This document shows positions 1 to 8,685 of a stretch of DNA of 64,000 bases, piece after piece. Source of the DNA: UBA3263 sp964554665. Its GTDB lineage: Bacteria > Bacteroidota > Bacteroidia > Bacteroidales > Muribaculaceae. The position numbers were made by a program, and so were the translations under genes. The notes below the pieces were generated by a model that did no database searches, was not told where the DNA came from, and saw nothing but the letters and a program-made list of their open reading frames with translations. The stretch covers positions 53,861 through 117,860 of the forward strand of contig CAZKPP010000001.1 in NCBI GenBank assembly GCA_964554665.1, given 5' to 3'. How positions within the stretch are numbered: position 1 is the stretch's first letter; every line of letters starts with the position of its first letter.

Positions 1-701
1 TTATCGGGAACCATGCGGGTGCCCGGCTCGGATTGCAGACGCACTTCAAGCGTTAGCGAGTCTTTAAGTTCGGTGCGTGTAATCTTTACGGTGCTTACCG
101 TGCGTGGGCGAACGTGAAGGTGTCGGGCCGAGTAAACGCTAACGGTGTCCGGCACTACCTTTATCTTGCCGGCAATTACGAACTGGCTGGCCGGGGTAAC
201 GTCCACGTCGGGTATAACCTTGGCGAGGTTCGGGGTGCGATCGGTAATTATCAGACTCAACGAGTCGGGGCGCATGCTGACTATCTGCGTTGTCGGGTCG
301 AAAAACGAGCGCAAGCGGTTTTCGAGAACTTGCGGCGACAGCGTGACGCGGTCGCGCGATTCATCGAAAACCATGTCGGAATAATCGATTTTAAGGGTCT
401 TTCCGCCGCTCAGCGAATAGTTGGCGAGCACTGTTCCCTTATCGCGCACACCGAGAGTGAGATATGCCGGAGGCTCGGTTATGAAAGTGTAGCCCGAGGG
501 TACGTTGGAGATTTCCAGACGTACGCGAACATCCTGTTGTATATCGTCGTTAAGAGCGAGTATGACCCAAAAGCCATAGCTAACGGCGAGAAACAACAGG
601 AAAACCAGTAAATCGCGACCCCTGGAGCTGTGGAGCAGACGTAGCCCCTTAATTATCAGCAGGCGCAGGGTTCGTAGGCTGAACTTACTTTTGGTCGGCA
701 T
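1..701 (-). CDS. YbbR-like (CdaR-family) membrane-anchored protein, 3' end cut by window
   Basis: I translated the minus strand from an ATG at 701; the frame stays open to base 1, so about 233 codons are seen and the C-terminus is missing. The start reads MPTKSKFSLRTLRLLIIKG. One membrane segment follows at about residues 34-50 (LLVFLLFLAVSYGFWVIL), then an extracytoplasmic beta-rich region with repeated phrases such as VRVRLEISNVPSGY and LTLEVRLQSEPG, typical of YbbR-domain proteins. The start overlaps the yajC stop by 17 nt, so the two are probably translationally coupled. The order nusB-yajC-ybbR is common in Bacteroidetes. In Firmicutes this family (CdaR) modulates diadenylate cyclase; that role is not shown here. 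Confidence 0.85.
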   Translation of the reverse strand, partial: MPTKSKFSLRTLRLLIIKGLRLLHSSRGRDLLVFLLFLAVSYGFWVILALNDDIQQDVRVRLEISNVPSGYTFITEPPAYLTLGVRDKGTVLANYSLSGGKTLKIDYSDMVFDESRDRVTLSPQVLENRLRSFFDPTTQIVSMRPDSLSLIITDRTPNLAKVIPDVDVTPASQFVIAGKIKVVPDTVSVYSARHLHVRPRTVSTVKITRTELKDSLTLEVRLQSEPGTRMVPD

Positions 702-996
702 TTACGGGGTTGGCGGCGTCGGTCATAGCAACTTCTGCCGAGGGATAAATCATGCTGAGTTCAACGCGGATGCGAACGCCGTTGGCAACTTCGAGCAGAA
801 CGGTGCCGTTCTTTTCGTTGATTTCGGAGATGGTTCCGTGGATGCCGCCGGCAGTCATTACGCGCGAGCCTTTAGCCAGGCTTTCGCGGAACTTGCGGGT
901 TTCTTTTTGTTTTTTCTGCTGCGGGCGAATCATAAAGAAATAAAACACCACGATAAGGAGAATAATCATTCCCCATGATTGCATTTCAGGGCTCAT
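685..996 (-). CDS. yajC: Sec translocon accessory protein YajC
   Basis: 103 aa, the usual length. One N-terminal membrane helix (IILLIVVFYFFMIRPQQKK, about residues 11-29) carries the family hallmark FFMIRPQQKKQKE. The cytoplasmic part has the G-x-V-x-TAGGIHGTI motif of YajC. In E. coli YajC associates with SecDF and the SecYEG translocon in the inner membrane. It lies 31 nt downstream of nusB and overlaps the ybbR-like gene. Assignment is firm. Confidence 0.96.
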   Translation of the reverse strand: MSPEMQSWGMIILLIVVFYFFMIRPQQKKQKETRKFRESLAKGSRVMTAGGIHGTISEINEKNGTVLLEVANGVRIRVELSMIYPSAEVAMTDAANPVNADQK

Positions 997-1027
997 TTCG
1001 TGTTAAATTTTTAATTATGGTTTGAAA

Positions 1028-2473
1028 TTATTTCGTAGAGGTGAATTTTTTTGCCAGACGACCCTCTTTAAGGAGTTTGTCGGCTATGGAGGCGAACATG
1101 CCGTTGACAAAGGCTCCCGAGCGCGAGGTAGAATACCAGTTGGCAATCTCCACGTATTCGTTGGTAGTAACGGTCAGCGGAATGTTGGGGAAGGTTACGG
1201 CCTCGGCCAGTGCGGTTACGAGAATTACAATGTCCATCAATGCAACGCGCTCGGCGTCCCACTTTTTGGTGTTAACAAACTCGTCGATATAGCCGCGGAA
1301 GGTGTCGGCGTTAGCCACAGCCGCGTTAAAGAGTTTGGAGCCGAATGCTGCGTCCTCGTCGTCTTTAAATTCGGCGGGCAGTGGTTCGTCGGGATTAACC
1401 CCGAGGCGTTTTATGGTCTTCAGCGCGAAGCTCGACATCACTTCGAGGTCGTCGTTCCAGAAAATCGATTTGTTTTCCAGCGCTTCCTCCAGATCGTCGC
1501 TCGGCAGAATGACGTGGCGCATGAGATTGCGCCAAAGCTCGGTTTCCTGCTCGATGGTTTTTTCTCCCGGTTCCTCCATAAATTTCTTATAGGGCTCGGA
1601 CTGAATCACCATGTCGGCCAGGCGGCGGATGAGCGTGGGGTCTATGTTCCAGTTAATGCCTTTTTGCTCGAAATAGAGGCTCAGGTCGTTGTGGTGGGCA
1701 AGAATATCGATGAGCTTTGCGTCAACGAAGCGGCGGTCAGGATGAAGGTCTTCTTCGGTGGGCAGGTACTTGTTGGCGTTAGCATCGAGGCGGTTGTCTT
1801 CGGCTCGGGTAATTTCAACGGGCAGCCAAAGCAGCCAGTGGTAGAGGGCGTATGCTTCGTCGAGCGAGCGCTTAAGGTCGGCGCGCGAGGTCATGAGCAG
1901 GTTGCGCGAGTCGCCATAGCCGCTCAAAGTGGCAATCAGCATCTTTTGGGCAGTTTCGAAGCCACGCTCGGTAAAGTCGGGGTTAGACCTCAACACTTCA
2001 ACCACTTCGGGATACTTGCAGAGAGCGCGCACGGCTGCTGTCCAGAACTCGATTTCGTCGGAGGGAGTAGCCTGCGAGCGTTTGGCCTTAACGAAGGTGC
2101 GATAGGCGGGCAGGGTGCGGAGCCTGTCGGCCAGCGGGCCAACTAATGAGTCGAAGGCGCGCATCCGTTCGGCATGAGTGTCTATGAGAGTGCGGATGTC
2201 GGGATTCTCGCGCAGCGCTTCGCTGAAATTCGTGCGATAGAAGCGCAGGTTTTCAGAATCGGCCTTGTCGTGGAATTTATTGATTGATTTGGTTACGTTA
2301 ACTCCCGAGAGCTCCAGAATGAGCAAAAGGAGTTCGGCGTATGCCTGATAAGCATATTTGCGGTCGGGCGAGGATGTCTCGGTGGGCATCTCAACCTTAA
2401 AGTCGCTCTTTGAAAGTAAATAACTATAAAGAAGTTGAACTACTTTCAAGCGTATGATAACGCGGTTTACCAT
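1028..2473 (-). CDS. nusB: Transcription antitermination factor NusB, long form
   Basis: 481 aa. The NusB fold is at the C-terminus: WDAERVALMDIVILVTALAE and the NEYVEIANWYSTSRSGAFVNG helices match the end of NusB, which binds boxA RNA with S10 in rRNA antitermination. The N-terminus MVNRVIIRLKVVQLLYSYL is also NusB-like. The region between (about residues 60-340) is helical, acidic and not recognised. Canonical NusB is about 140 aa and Bacteroides versions about 300 aa, so this is large even for the group. A TAAATTTG box lies about 36 nt upstream of the ATG. Confidence 0.88.
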   Translation of the reverse strand: MVNRVIIRLKVVQLLYSYLLSKSDFKVEMPTETSSPDRKYAYQAYAELLLLILELSGVNVTKSINKFHDKADSENLRFYRTNFSEALRENPDIRTLIDTHAERMRAFDSLVGPLADRLRTLPAYRTFVKAKRSQATPSDEIEFWTAAVRALCKYPEVVEVLRSNPDFTERGFETAQKMLIATLSGYGDSRNLLMTSRADLKRSLDEAYALYHWLLWLPVEITRAEDNRLDANANKYLPTEEDLHPDRRFVDAKLIDILAHHNDLSLYFEQKGINWNIDPTLIRRLADMVIQSEPYKKFMEEPGEKTIEQETELWRNLMRHVILPSDDLEEALENKSIFWNDDLEVMSSFALKTIKRLGVNPDEPLPAEFKDDEDAAFGSKLFNAAVANADTFRGYIDEFVNTKKWDAERVALMDIVILVTALAEAVTFPNIPLTVTTNEYVEIANWYSTSRSGAFVNGMFASIADKLLKEGRLAKKFTSTK

Positions 2474-2509
2474 GAGCTTTCGTTACGTTTAAATGTTCTT
2501 TTGTGACCG

Positions 2510-2517
2510 CAAATTTA
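2510..2517 (-). promoter_or_regulatory. -7 promoter box for nusB-yajC-ybbR
   Basis: The minus strand reads TAAATTTG, matching the Bacteroidetes -7 consensus TAnnTTTG. It lies 36 nt before the nusB ATG, which would give a short leader of about 30 nt. Confidence 0.6.
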
Positions 2518-2561
2518 CGAAAAATTCTCCACCCGCCCAACACTCCCTCCCCAAAATTTGA

Positions 2562-2981
2562 TTAGTTGATTTTTTGTTTGAGGGCGTAGCGGACCATAAG
2601 ATAGTTGCAGGGTACGCAGATTGCCATGGCCGGAACCAGAGCATAGTCGGCCGGCATCAGCTTACTGAAGATGGCAACTAAGAGTGTCTGTAGGCCGAGA
2701 TTAACAAGATGACTTAACGTAAAATAGAGAGCGTTTCTGCTGCTGGGACGGGTTTTAAACGTGAAGATATTTGAAATAAAGTAGTTGGCCACGAAACTCA
2801 GACCATAGCTGATGACCGTTGATATTACAGCTGATAAACCGCAAAGGTTTAAAAACATCAGGTAGAAACCATATTGAAGTACGGTTGCGAATCCTCCGGT
2901 CAGCAGAAAGCGTATGATTTCCGCTTTGCGGTTTTGAGATTTACCGATTCGGTTGAGTATATTTCTAACTGATGTTTTCAT
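2562..2981 (-). CDS. GtrA-family membrane protein
   Basis: 139 aa with four predicted membrane helices and the GtrA start pattern EIIRFLLTGGFATVLQYGFY. The C-terminal NYLMVRYALKQK tail fits the family ending in a basic residue cluster. GtrA proteins are proposed to flip or escort polyprenyl-linked sugars. A polyprenol-phosphate mannosyltransferase-like GT2 lies in the same gene run (7185-7919), which fits that role, though this is inference. It follows cdd after 9 nt and is the last gene of the run. Confidence 0.87.
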   Translation of the reverse strand: MKTSVRNILNRIGKSQNRKAEIIRFLLTGGFATVLQYGFYLMFLNLCGLSAVISTVISYGLSFVANYFISNIFTFKTRPSSRNALYFTLSHLVNLGLQTLLVAIFSKLMPADYALVPAMAICVPCNYLMVRYALKQKIN

Positions 2982-2990
2982 GTACGGTGA

Positions 2991-3461
2991 TCAGAGGGTG
3001 GTGAAGGCGAAGGGGAGGAGGGTGCGGATTGAGGGGAGGCGGAGAATTTTGGTGCGACCAACAAGGAGCACCTCTACGTCATGCCCGGCAAGCAGCTCGT
3101 ACTGCAGCAGCGACTGGCGGCATGCGCCGCATGGTGAAATCGGCTCGGCCAAAGGCTCACCGTCAACGCCGCGGGCGGCAATGGCTATGGTTTTGAATCG
3201 TGCTTCGGGATATTGAGCGTGCGCATAGAAGCAGGCGGTGCGCTCGGCGCATGTTCCGCTCGGAAAAGCTACGTTTTCCTGATTAGCACCGCAAACAATT
3301 TCGTCGTTATCAAGCAAAATTGCAGCTCCTACGCGAAAGTTGCTATATGGTGCATAGCTGCGATAGGTGGCTTTCTTGGCGAGTTCAACCAGCTCTTGTT
3401 CCTTGGCGGTCAGTTCCTCGGGCGAAAGCACTTCATATTCAGTCAGAATTTGTTGTTTCAT
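2991..3461 (-). CDS. cdd: Cytidine deaminase
   Basis: 156 aa. Zinc and catalytic motifs are present: TCAERTA (Cys ligand, catalytic Glu) and PCGACRQ (two Cys ligands), spaced as in homotetrameric three-Cys cytidine deaminases. The N-terminal SYAPYSNFRVGAA is the family signature for nucleoside binding. It deaminates cytidine or deoxycytidine to uridine in pyrimidine salvage. It overlaps the 3' end of tilS by 23 nt, so its start lies inside tilS. Confidence 0.95.
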   Translation of the reverse strand: MKQQILTEYEVLSPEELTAKEQELVELAKKATYRSYAPYSNFRVGAAILLDNDEIVCGANQENVAFPSGTCAERTACFYAHAQYPEARFKTIAIAARGVDGEPLAEPISPCGACRQSLLQYELLAGHDVEVLLVGRTKILRLPSIRTLLPFAFTTL

Positions 3462-4683
3462 GGCTTATTTCTATGATATTAAGGGTTTTGTCGGTGATGG
3501 GGTAGAGAGCGGATGCGCGAATGCCAACCGCCCAGATTATCTCGCCGTTGAGAGTCAGCACAAACGATTCCGGTCGCCGCGAGGCTGCAATGCCGGCTTC
3601 GGCAAGCAAGTCGGCAACCATCTTTGTCCCTTTCATGCCAAAGGGGCGCATCCTGTCGCCCGGTTGCCACGGACGCAGTTCCCATGTGGCCTGTTGCGGA
3701 ATGGCGTCTGCGTCGAGGTAGACGCAGTTGCGCTTGGGGGTGAATTTTGGAGGTCGTTGGATGATTCCCCCTGACAGGCGCGGCTTTTCGATATTGCCTG
3801 TCAGTTCGTCGAGCACATAGCGGTTGCCCGGGCAGATTGTCAGCCGGTGTGTTGCCGACCGGAATTCCGCTCCCGGCATGGCCGTTAGAATGCGGCGGCA
3901 TTGGTCGGAGTTAAACCCGAATGGCGCCAGCCACTCGTGGAGCAGGGTAGGGGAAACGTTTTGCAGCGACTCGGATTTGGGGGGAATCAGGCGGTTATAG
4001 AGTTCCTCATTGCCCCGCAAATTGGCTATGGAGCGCTCTATGGCGTCGAGCGCACCGGGGAGTTCGGCTTCTATAAGGGGTAGAATCCGGTTGCGGAGCT
4101 TGTTGCGCTTGAAATCATTGGAAAGATTCGAAGAGTCGGTAACGAACTCAATTTTGCGTTCGTGGAGGTATTCTTCAATTTCTCCGCGCGAACTTTCCAA
4201 GAACGGACGGATTATGTGTCCCCGCTTTGGCAGCATTCCCCGCAGGCCGTGAATGCCCGAACCGCGCAACAGGTTCAGGAAAAAAGTTTCAATGTTGTCC
4301 TCCCTGTGATGGCCAACTGCAATTGCGTCGGCATCATTTTCAAGGCGAAGTTTCTCAAAATAGTCATAGCGTAACTCGCGACACGCCATTTCGGCCGATA
4401 CGCCGTGGTCAGCCATATATTGCGCGGTGTTGAACCTCACCGGGTGGAATTCGCAGCCGAGGGTGCGGGCCAGCGATGCCGAATGCTCCAGGTCGCGGTC
4501 GGCTTCCTCGCCACGCAATCCGAAATGGCAGTGAACTGCAACGCAGCGATAGCCTAAAGCCGTTAAAACGGCGAGCAGCGCCGCAGAGTCTGCGCCGCCA
4601 CTCAACCCCACAATTACTTTTGCTCCCGGGCTCAGTAGCTGCTCAGAAGCAATGTATCGGGCAATTCGTTGCTCAAATGTCAT
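3439..4683 (-). CDS. tilS: tRNA(Ile)-lysidine synthase
   Basis: 414 aa. The PP-loop ATP motif GLSGGADSAALL lies at about residues 26-37, and the catalytic-domain motif VGHHREDNIETFFLNLLRGS follows. A C-terminal domain ends near WAVGIRASALYPIT, as in longer TilS forms. The enzyme modifies C34 of the AUA-reading tRNA-Ile to lysidine and is normally essential. It overlaps ddl by 4 nt and cdd by 23 nt. Confidence 0.95.
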   Translation of the reverse strand: MTFEQRIARYIASEQLLSPGAKVIVGLSGGADSAALLAVLTALGYRCVAVHCHFGLRGEEADRDLEHSASLARTLGCEFHPVRFNTAQYMADHGVSAEMACRELRYDYFEKLRLENDADAIAVGHHREDNIETFFLNLLRGSGIHGLRGMLPKRGHIIRPFLESSRGEIEEYLHERKIEFVTDSSNLSNDFKRNKLRNRILPLIEAELPGALDAIERSIANLRGNEELYNRLIPPKSESLQNVSPTLLHEWLAPFGFNSDQCRRILTAMPGAEFRSATHRLTICPGNRYVLDELTGNIEKPRLSGGIIQRPPKFTPKRNCVYLDADAIPQQATWELRPWQPGDRMRPFGMKGTKMVADLLAEAGIAASRRPESFVLTLNGEIIWAVGIRASALYPITDKTLNIIEISHETTNSD

Positions 4684-5873
4684 TGTTTGGCGCCTTTGAC
4701 GCCACCTTTGGTTCCGCCACCCATGGCAAAGATGTTCTGGTCGTAGCTGACTGTTTTCAGCTCCATAGCGCGTTTGCGCTTAACGGCCAGGTCAACGAGA
4801 GTTTCCATGAGTTTGGCGAACGGAATGCCGGTCGCTTCCCAAAGATAGAAGCTCAGCGAACCGGGAATGGTGTTGATTTCGTTAACGTAGATTTGTCCGT
4901 CGGTGCGGTCAATCATAACGTCTACGCGGCTTACGCCATGGCATCCGAGCTGGCGGAATGTTTCGCCTGCCAAATGCTGAATTTTCTTGGTAACATCTTC
5001 GGGCAGCTCTGCGGGAATGCGTTTCAGCGAGCGCTGCATGCCTTTAGCTCCGCCTTTGGAGCCGCCACCGCAATATTTTTCTTCGTAGGTAAGGAATTCC
5101 GTGCCGTGGAGCGGTTCTTCGAGCACCGATGTCTGATAGTCGTTGCAGTCGCCGAGCACCGAGCAGTTGATTTCCTGCATGTCGCTCAAAAGATGTTCAA
5201 CTATAATGCGGGTGGAATAGCGTTCGGCGTCCGACACCTTTTCTATCAGTTCCTCGCGGTTGTGGGCGGTGGCGATACCAACCGAGCTGCCCAGGTTTGC
5301 GGGCTTCACGATTACCGGATAGCCGAGGGCCGATTCAATGTTGTTAATAATCTCTTCGCGCTGCGAAAACCATTGTTTGTCGGTGAACCATGCGTAGTCA
5401 ACCACAGGAATTCCGGCGGCGGCCAGAATCATCTTCATGGTTATTTTGTCCATGCCGTTGGCCGATGCGAGAACGTTGCAGCCGGCGTAGGGAATGCCGA
5501 TTGAATCGAGCACACCTTCAAAGATGCCGTCTTCGCCGTTTGAGCCGTGGAGCACGGGAATAACAACGTCGAGGCGGGTAACTATACCATTGCGGTCGAA
5601 AAAGCCGGGATTGCAGCGATAGAGGTTGTAGTCGCCGTAGATAGGCTTCATGTAAACCTCGGTGCACTTTTTCAGCAGTTCGTTAACGTTGCGGTAGTTG
5701 CTAACGTCAAGCAGAGCGTCGCCGGTAAACCAGCGACCTTGTTTTGTTATATAGATGGGAGTTACGTCGAATTTCGAGCGGTCGATGGCAGCCATGGCCT
5801 GCGATGCGGAAATGACTGATATTTCGTGTTCGGTCGAACGGCCGCCGAAAAATACGCCTATATTGGTTTTCAT
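4680..5873 (-). CDS. ddl: D-alanine--D-alanine ligase
   Basis: 397 aa ATP-grasp enzyme making D-Ala-D-Ala for peptidoglycan. Visible motifs are FFGGRSTEHEISVISA at the N-terminus, VIPVLHGSNGEDGIFEG, VKPANLGSSVGIATA, and INTIPGSLSFYLW at the metal/ATP site. Oddities are a Gly/Lys-rich insertion after the YEEKY omega-loop position (GGGSKGGAKG) and a C-terminal tail with a very similar phrase (GGGTKGGVKG). Bacteroides Ddl also carries a Gly/Lys insert at the loop; the copy at the tail is unusual. It overlaps pyrC and tilS by 4 nt each. Confidence 0.95.
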   Translation of the reverse strand: MKTNIGVFFGGRSTEHEISVISASQAMAAIDRSKFDVTPIYITKQGRWFTGDALLDVSNYRNVNELLKKCTEVYMKPIYGDYNLYRCNPGFFDRNGIVTRLDVVIPVLHGSNGEDGIFEGVLDSIGIPYAGCNVLASANGMDKITMKMILAAAGIPVVDYAWFTDKQWFSQREEIINNIESALGYPVIVKPANLGSSVGIATAHNREELIEKVSDAERYSTRIIVEHLLSDMQEINCSVLGDCNDYQTSVLEEPLHGTEFLTYEEKYCGGGSKGGAKGMQRSLKRIPAELPEDVTKKIQHLAGETFRQLGCHGVSRVDVMIDRTDGQIYVNEINTIPGSLSFYLWEATGIPFAKLMETLVDLAVKRKRAMELKTVSYDQNIFAMGGGTKGGVKGAKQ

Positions 5874-7192
5874 TGATTTGTATGGTTGAAAATGAGTGGT
5901 TTTGCAACTTTAACAGGCATCACTTCGCCATTGCTGTACGCAAGAGTGCCATTCAAATAAGTTTCTAAAACAATGTGGCCGGTTTCGATGCCGGCGGCGG
6001 GTGTCCATCCGCAACGGCTCAAGGAGTCGGCATCGGATATTACGTGCGGCTGACGTCGCACCCTGACTATGTCGGCGTAAGCGCCGGCGCGCAATTCTCC
6101 GCGGTCAACGATGTTGAAAATCTCCGCCGGACGCTTGGCAGTCATTCGGGCCACCTCGGCGGGCTTATAAAGGTCGAGCAGCAACGGCAACTGGAACTGC
6201 ATGTTCGGCATGCCGCTCGGGGCAGTCAGCGCATCGCCCTCTTTTTCCGACAGCAGGTGCGGAGCATGGTCAGATGCCACGGTGTCGATAACCCCGTCCT
6301 TCAATGCTTTGCGAAGCGCCGTGCGGTCGGTCGATGATTTTATCGAGGGGTTGCATTTTATGCGTGTGCCGTGCGTTTCATAATCGGCATCCGAAAAAGT
6401 AAGATACTGGATGCAGGTTTCGGCCGTCAACCACTCCGGTTTATAGTCGCGAAGCATGCGCGCTTCGGCCGCGGTTGAAATATGCAGCAAATGCAGACGG
6501 GCACCGCCTTTGCGAGCCAGTTCAATGGCTGCTAAAGTGGAATCGAGACAGGCCCGCGAGTCGCGAATCAGCGAATGAAATTCAACCGGCACGGGCTCGC
6601 TGCCAAATATTTCGCGTGCGATAGCGCTATGCAGTGCGATGCGCTGATTATCTTCGGCGTGAACTGCAATCGGCACTTTAATCTCGGCAAACAGTCGCGT
6701 CAGGGCCGAGTTGTCATCAACCAGCAGGTTGCCGGTCGACGAACCCAAAAAGAGCTTGACGCCTGGAATGCGGGTGTAGTCGGCCTTGAGCAGTTCGGTC
6801 TCAAGGTTAGAGTTGGTCGCACCTATAAAGAATGCGTAATTTATTTTGCTGACCTCCTCGGCCCGCTTCATTTTTCCTTCCCAGGCTTCGATGGTAGTGG
6901 TTGCCGGCGAGGTATTGGGCATGTCGAAAAACGACGTCACGCCGCCCGCAAGGGCCGCTGCGGTTTCCGTGGTCATGTCGGCCTTGTGGGTCAAACCCGG
7001 GTCGCGGAAATGAACATGAGTGTCAATCATTCCCGGCAGCAGCAGGTCGCCCTGCATATCTTCCGCTTCGTCGGCTTCGGGCGCAGCGCCTTTACCGACG
7101 GCTTCGATTCTTTCGCCGCTGATCAGCACCCAGCCGTTTTTAATCGACTTGGTGCCCGCAACTACTTCAGCATTGTAAAGGAGTTTACTCAC
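5870..7192 (-). CDS. pyrC: Dihydroorotase (class I type)
   Basis: 440 aa amidohydrolase. The HxH metal motif sits in DTHVHFRDPGLTHKADM (about residues 58-74). Further His ligands lie in HAEDNQR and LHLLHIST, and the catalytic Asp in VASDHAPHLL. The length and the RDPG phrase fit the class I family that cyclises carbamoyl-aspartate in UMP synthesis. The pathway partners pyrB and pyrI lie near 58 kb. It overlaps its neighbours by 4-8 nt. Confidence 0.94.
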   Translation of the reverse strand: MSKLLYNAEVVAGTKSIKNGWVLISGERIEAVGKGAAPEADEAEDMQGDLLLPGMIDTHVHFRDPGLTHKADMTTETAAALAGGVTSFFDMPNTSPATTTIEAWEGKMKRAEEVSKINYAFFIGATNSNLETELLKADYTRIPGVKLFLGSSTGNLLVDDNSALTRLFAEIKVPIAVHAEDNQRIALHSAIAREIFGSEPVPVEFHSLIRDSRACLDSTLAAIELARKGGARLHLLHISTAAEARMLRDYKPEWLTAETCIQYLTFSDADYETHGTRIKCNPSIKSSTDRTALRKALKDGVIDTVASDHAPHLLSEKEGDALTAPSGMPNMQFQLPLLLDLYKPAEVARMTAKRPAEIFNIVDRGELRAGAYADIVRVRRQPHVISDADSLSRCGWTPAAGIETGHIVLETYLNGTLAYSNGEVMPVKVAKPLIFNHTNQ

Positions 7193-7919
7193 GGCGACGC
7201 TGAGGCTTTTTAAACAGCGAGCGCACTTTCATACTCAGCACTCCGAAAAACGCCTCGCCGAATATGGAGCCGTTCATTTTTGACGTTCCCAAAACGCGGT
7301 TGGTAAACACGATGGGCACTTCGCTTACCTTGAATCCGAGCTGGTGGGCCGTGAACTTCATTTCAATCTGAAATGCGTAGCCTTTAAAGCGGATGTTGTC
7401 GAGATCGATGGCGCGGAGAACGTCTGTTCTGTATGCCACGAATCCGGCCGTGGTGTCGGAAATGGGCAGGCGGGTAATGGTGCGCACATATTTCGATGCA
7501 AAATAGCTCATCAAAACGCGCCCCATGGGCCAGTTAACAACGTTTACGCCGCTTTTATAGCGCGAGCCTACGGCAACGTCGGCGCCGTTTTCAATCTCTT
7601 GCAGCAGGCGCACCGTGTCGGCCGGATTGTGGCTGAAGTCACAATCCATTTCAAAAACCACGTCGTAGTCGTGGTCCAAAGCCCATTTGAAACCGGCAAT
7701 ATATGCTGTTCCCAACCCTAACTTACCGGCACGCTCCAAAATGTGGAGTCGCTCGGGGTACGTGGCTTGCGCTTCCTTGACGAGCGCTGCCGTACCGTCG
7801 GGCGAATTGTCGTCGATAATGAGCAGGTCAGGAACGAAAGGGAGAGCCATCACGGTGTCGATCATCGCCCGGATGTTCTCCTTTTCGTTATATGTGGGTA
7901 TAATTATAAGTGTCTTCAC
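7185..7919 (-). CDS. Polyprenol-phosphate mannosyltransferase-like GT2 glycosyltransferase
   Basis: 244 aa, GT-A fold. IPTYNEKENI at the N-terminus, LIIDDNSPDGTAALV, and the DxD-type EMDCDFSHNP are hallmarks of dolichol/polyprenol-phosphate mannosyl- or glucosyltransferases. SDTTAGFVAYR matches the DPM1 acceptor-loop region. No membrane helices are seen, so it resembles the soluble single-domain DPM1 type. It likely makes polyprenyl-P-mannose for envelope glycosylation; donor sugar not proven. It shares a tight run with a GtrA-like protein, which could translocate the lipid-linked sugar. Confidence 0.87.
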   Translation of the reverse strand: MKTLIIIPTYNEKENIRAMIDTVMALPFVPDLLIIDDNSPDGTAALVKEAQATYPERLHILERAGKLGLGTAYIAGFKWALDHDYDVVFEMDCDFSHNPADTVRLLQEIENGADVAVGSRYKSGVNVVNWPMGRVLMSYFASKYVRTITRLPISDTTAGFVAYRTDVLRAIDLDNIRFKGYAFQIEMKFTAHQLGFKVSEVPIVFTNRVLGTSKMNGSIFGEAFFGVLSMKVRSLFKKPQRRRE

Positions 7920-8533
7920 TTGGCGGGGTTATAACGGCGGTTGAGTTCGGCAACCACTTCGTCGGTAATATCCAGTGCGGGATTGAAATACAAGCCGGAG
8001 GCACCGTCGAGCACTGCATCGAGATTATATTTCATGGAAATGTAGTCTACAACTGCCTTCACGGAGTCGTGGAGCTCCTGCTGTTTGTTCATCAGGTCTG
8101 TGGCATAGTCGCGCTGGCGCTGGGCAAACTTGGTTTCGGCATCCTGCTGTGCCTTCTGCAGGGCGGCGATGTCGGCCTGGAACGAAGCTTCCGACAGGTA
8201 GCCGTTGCGCTGCTGCTTGTCCTGAATCTCCTGCTGGCGACGCTGCAGACCTGCGCCGAGCTGATTCTGATAGGAGGCGAGCTGGATTTGAGCGGCACTG
8301 TCGGCCTTTGCTACTTCTGCGGCCAGTTTGTAGTTTGCAAGAATACGCTGCGAATCCACGTAGCGGATATATGCGGCCATGGGGGTATCATGCTTGCCGG
8401 TAGAGTCGGGGGCAATTTCGGTTTTCGGCGTGGCTGCAACCTCCTTCACAGGGGTTTCACTATTATTTTTGCAGCCGGCAAAAACGGGGAGCATCAGCGC
8501 TGCCACGGAAGCAAGATAAAAGATTTTTCTCAT
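7916..8533 (-). CDS. OmpH/Skp-like lipoprotein
   Basis: 205 aa. The N-terminus MRKIFYLASVAALMLPVFAGC ends in a lipobox (FAGC), so it is probably a lipoprotein. The remainder is a long Gln/Ala/Lys-rich coiled coil (about residues 60-170) followed by a short C-terminal segment (LDAVLDGASGLYFNPALDIT) that matches the end of OmpH/Skp proteins. Skp is a periplasmic chaperone for outer-membrane proteins. Lipid anchoring differs from soluble E. coli Skp. It is first in the seven-gene minus run, with a promoter box about 40 nt upstream. Confidence 0.82.
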   Translation of the reverse strand: MRKIFYLASVAALMLPVFAGCKNNSETPVKEVAATPKTEIAPDSTGKHDTPMAAYIRYVDSQRILANYKLAAEVAKADSAAQIQLASYQNQLGAGLQRRQQEIQDKQQRNGYLSEASFQADIAALQKAQQDAETKFAQRQRDYATDLMNKQQELHDSVKAVVDYISMKYNLDAVLDGASGLYFNPALDITDEVVAELNRRYNPAK

Positions 8534-8574
8534 TTCAGAGTTGGTTATTATGATAAAATGTTGATTTTATAGTG

Positions 8575-8582
8575 CAAAAGTA
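8575..8582 (-). promoter_or_regulatory. -7 promoter box for the ompH-like...gtrA run
   Basis: The minus strand reads TACTTTTG, an exact TAnnTTTG match 41 nt upstream of the OmpH-like start. All genes down to 2562 follow with overlaps or gaps under 10 nt, so one promoter could serve the run. Confidence 0.55.
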
Positions 8583-8598
8583 AGAAAGTTTCTTGAAA

Positions 8599-8632
8599 TT
8601 TGCGCAAGATTCAAAAAAAATTTGTAACTTAG
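8599..8632 (+). promoter_or_regulatory. Putative promoter for pepD
   Basis: TTTG at 8599-8602 and TAACTTAG at 8625-8632 resemble the Bacteroidetes -33 (TTTG) and -7 (TAnnTTTG) elements with a 22-nt gap; the -7 has one mismatch. The pepD ATG is 53 nt downstream. It is divergent from the OmpH-like promoter. Confidence 0.45.
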
Positions 8633-8685
8633 ACCTCACAAAATAAATAATTTTAACACTCATAATCATTTTTTAAACTTTTGAT

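Noticed and set aside
1022..2146. Long plus-strand frame opposite nusB
   Set aside because: Antisense shadow; the composition follows nusB codons and nothing in it resembles a known family.
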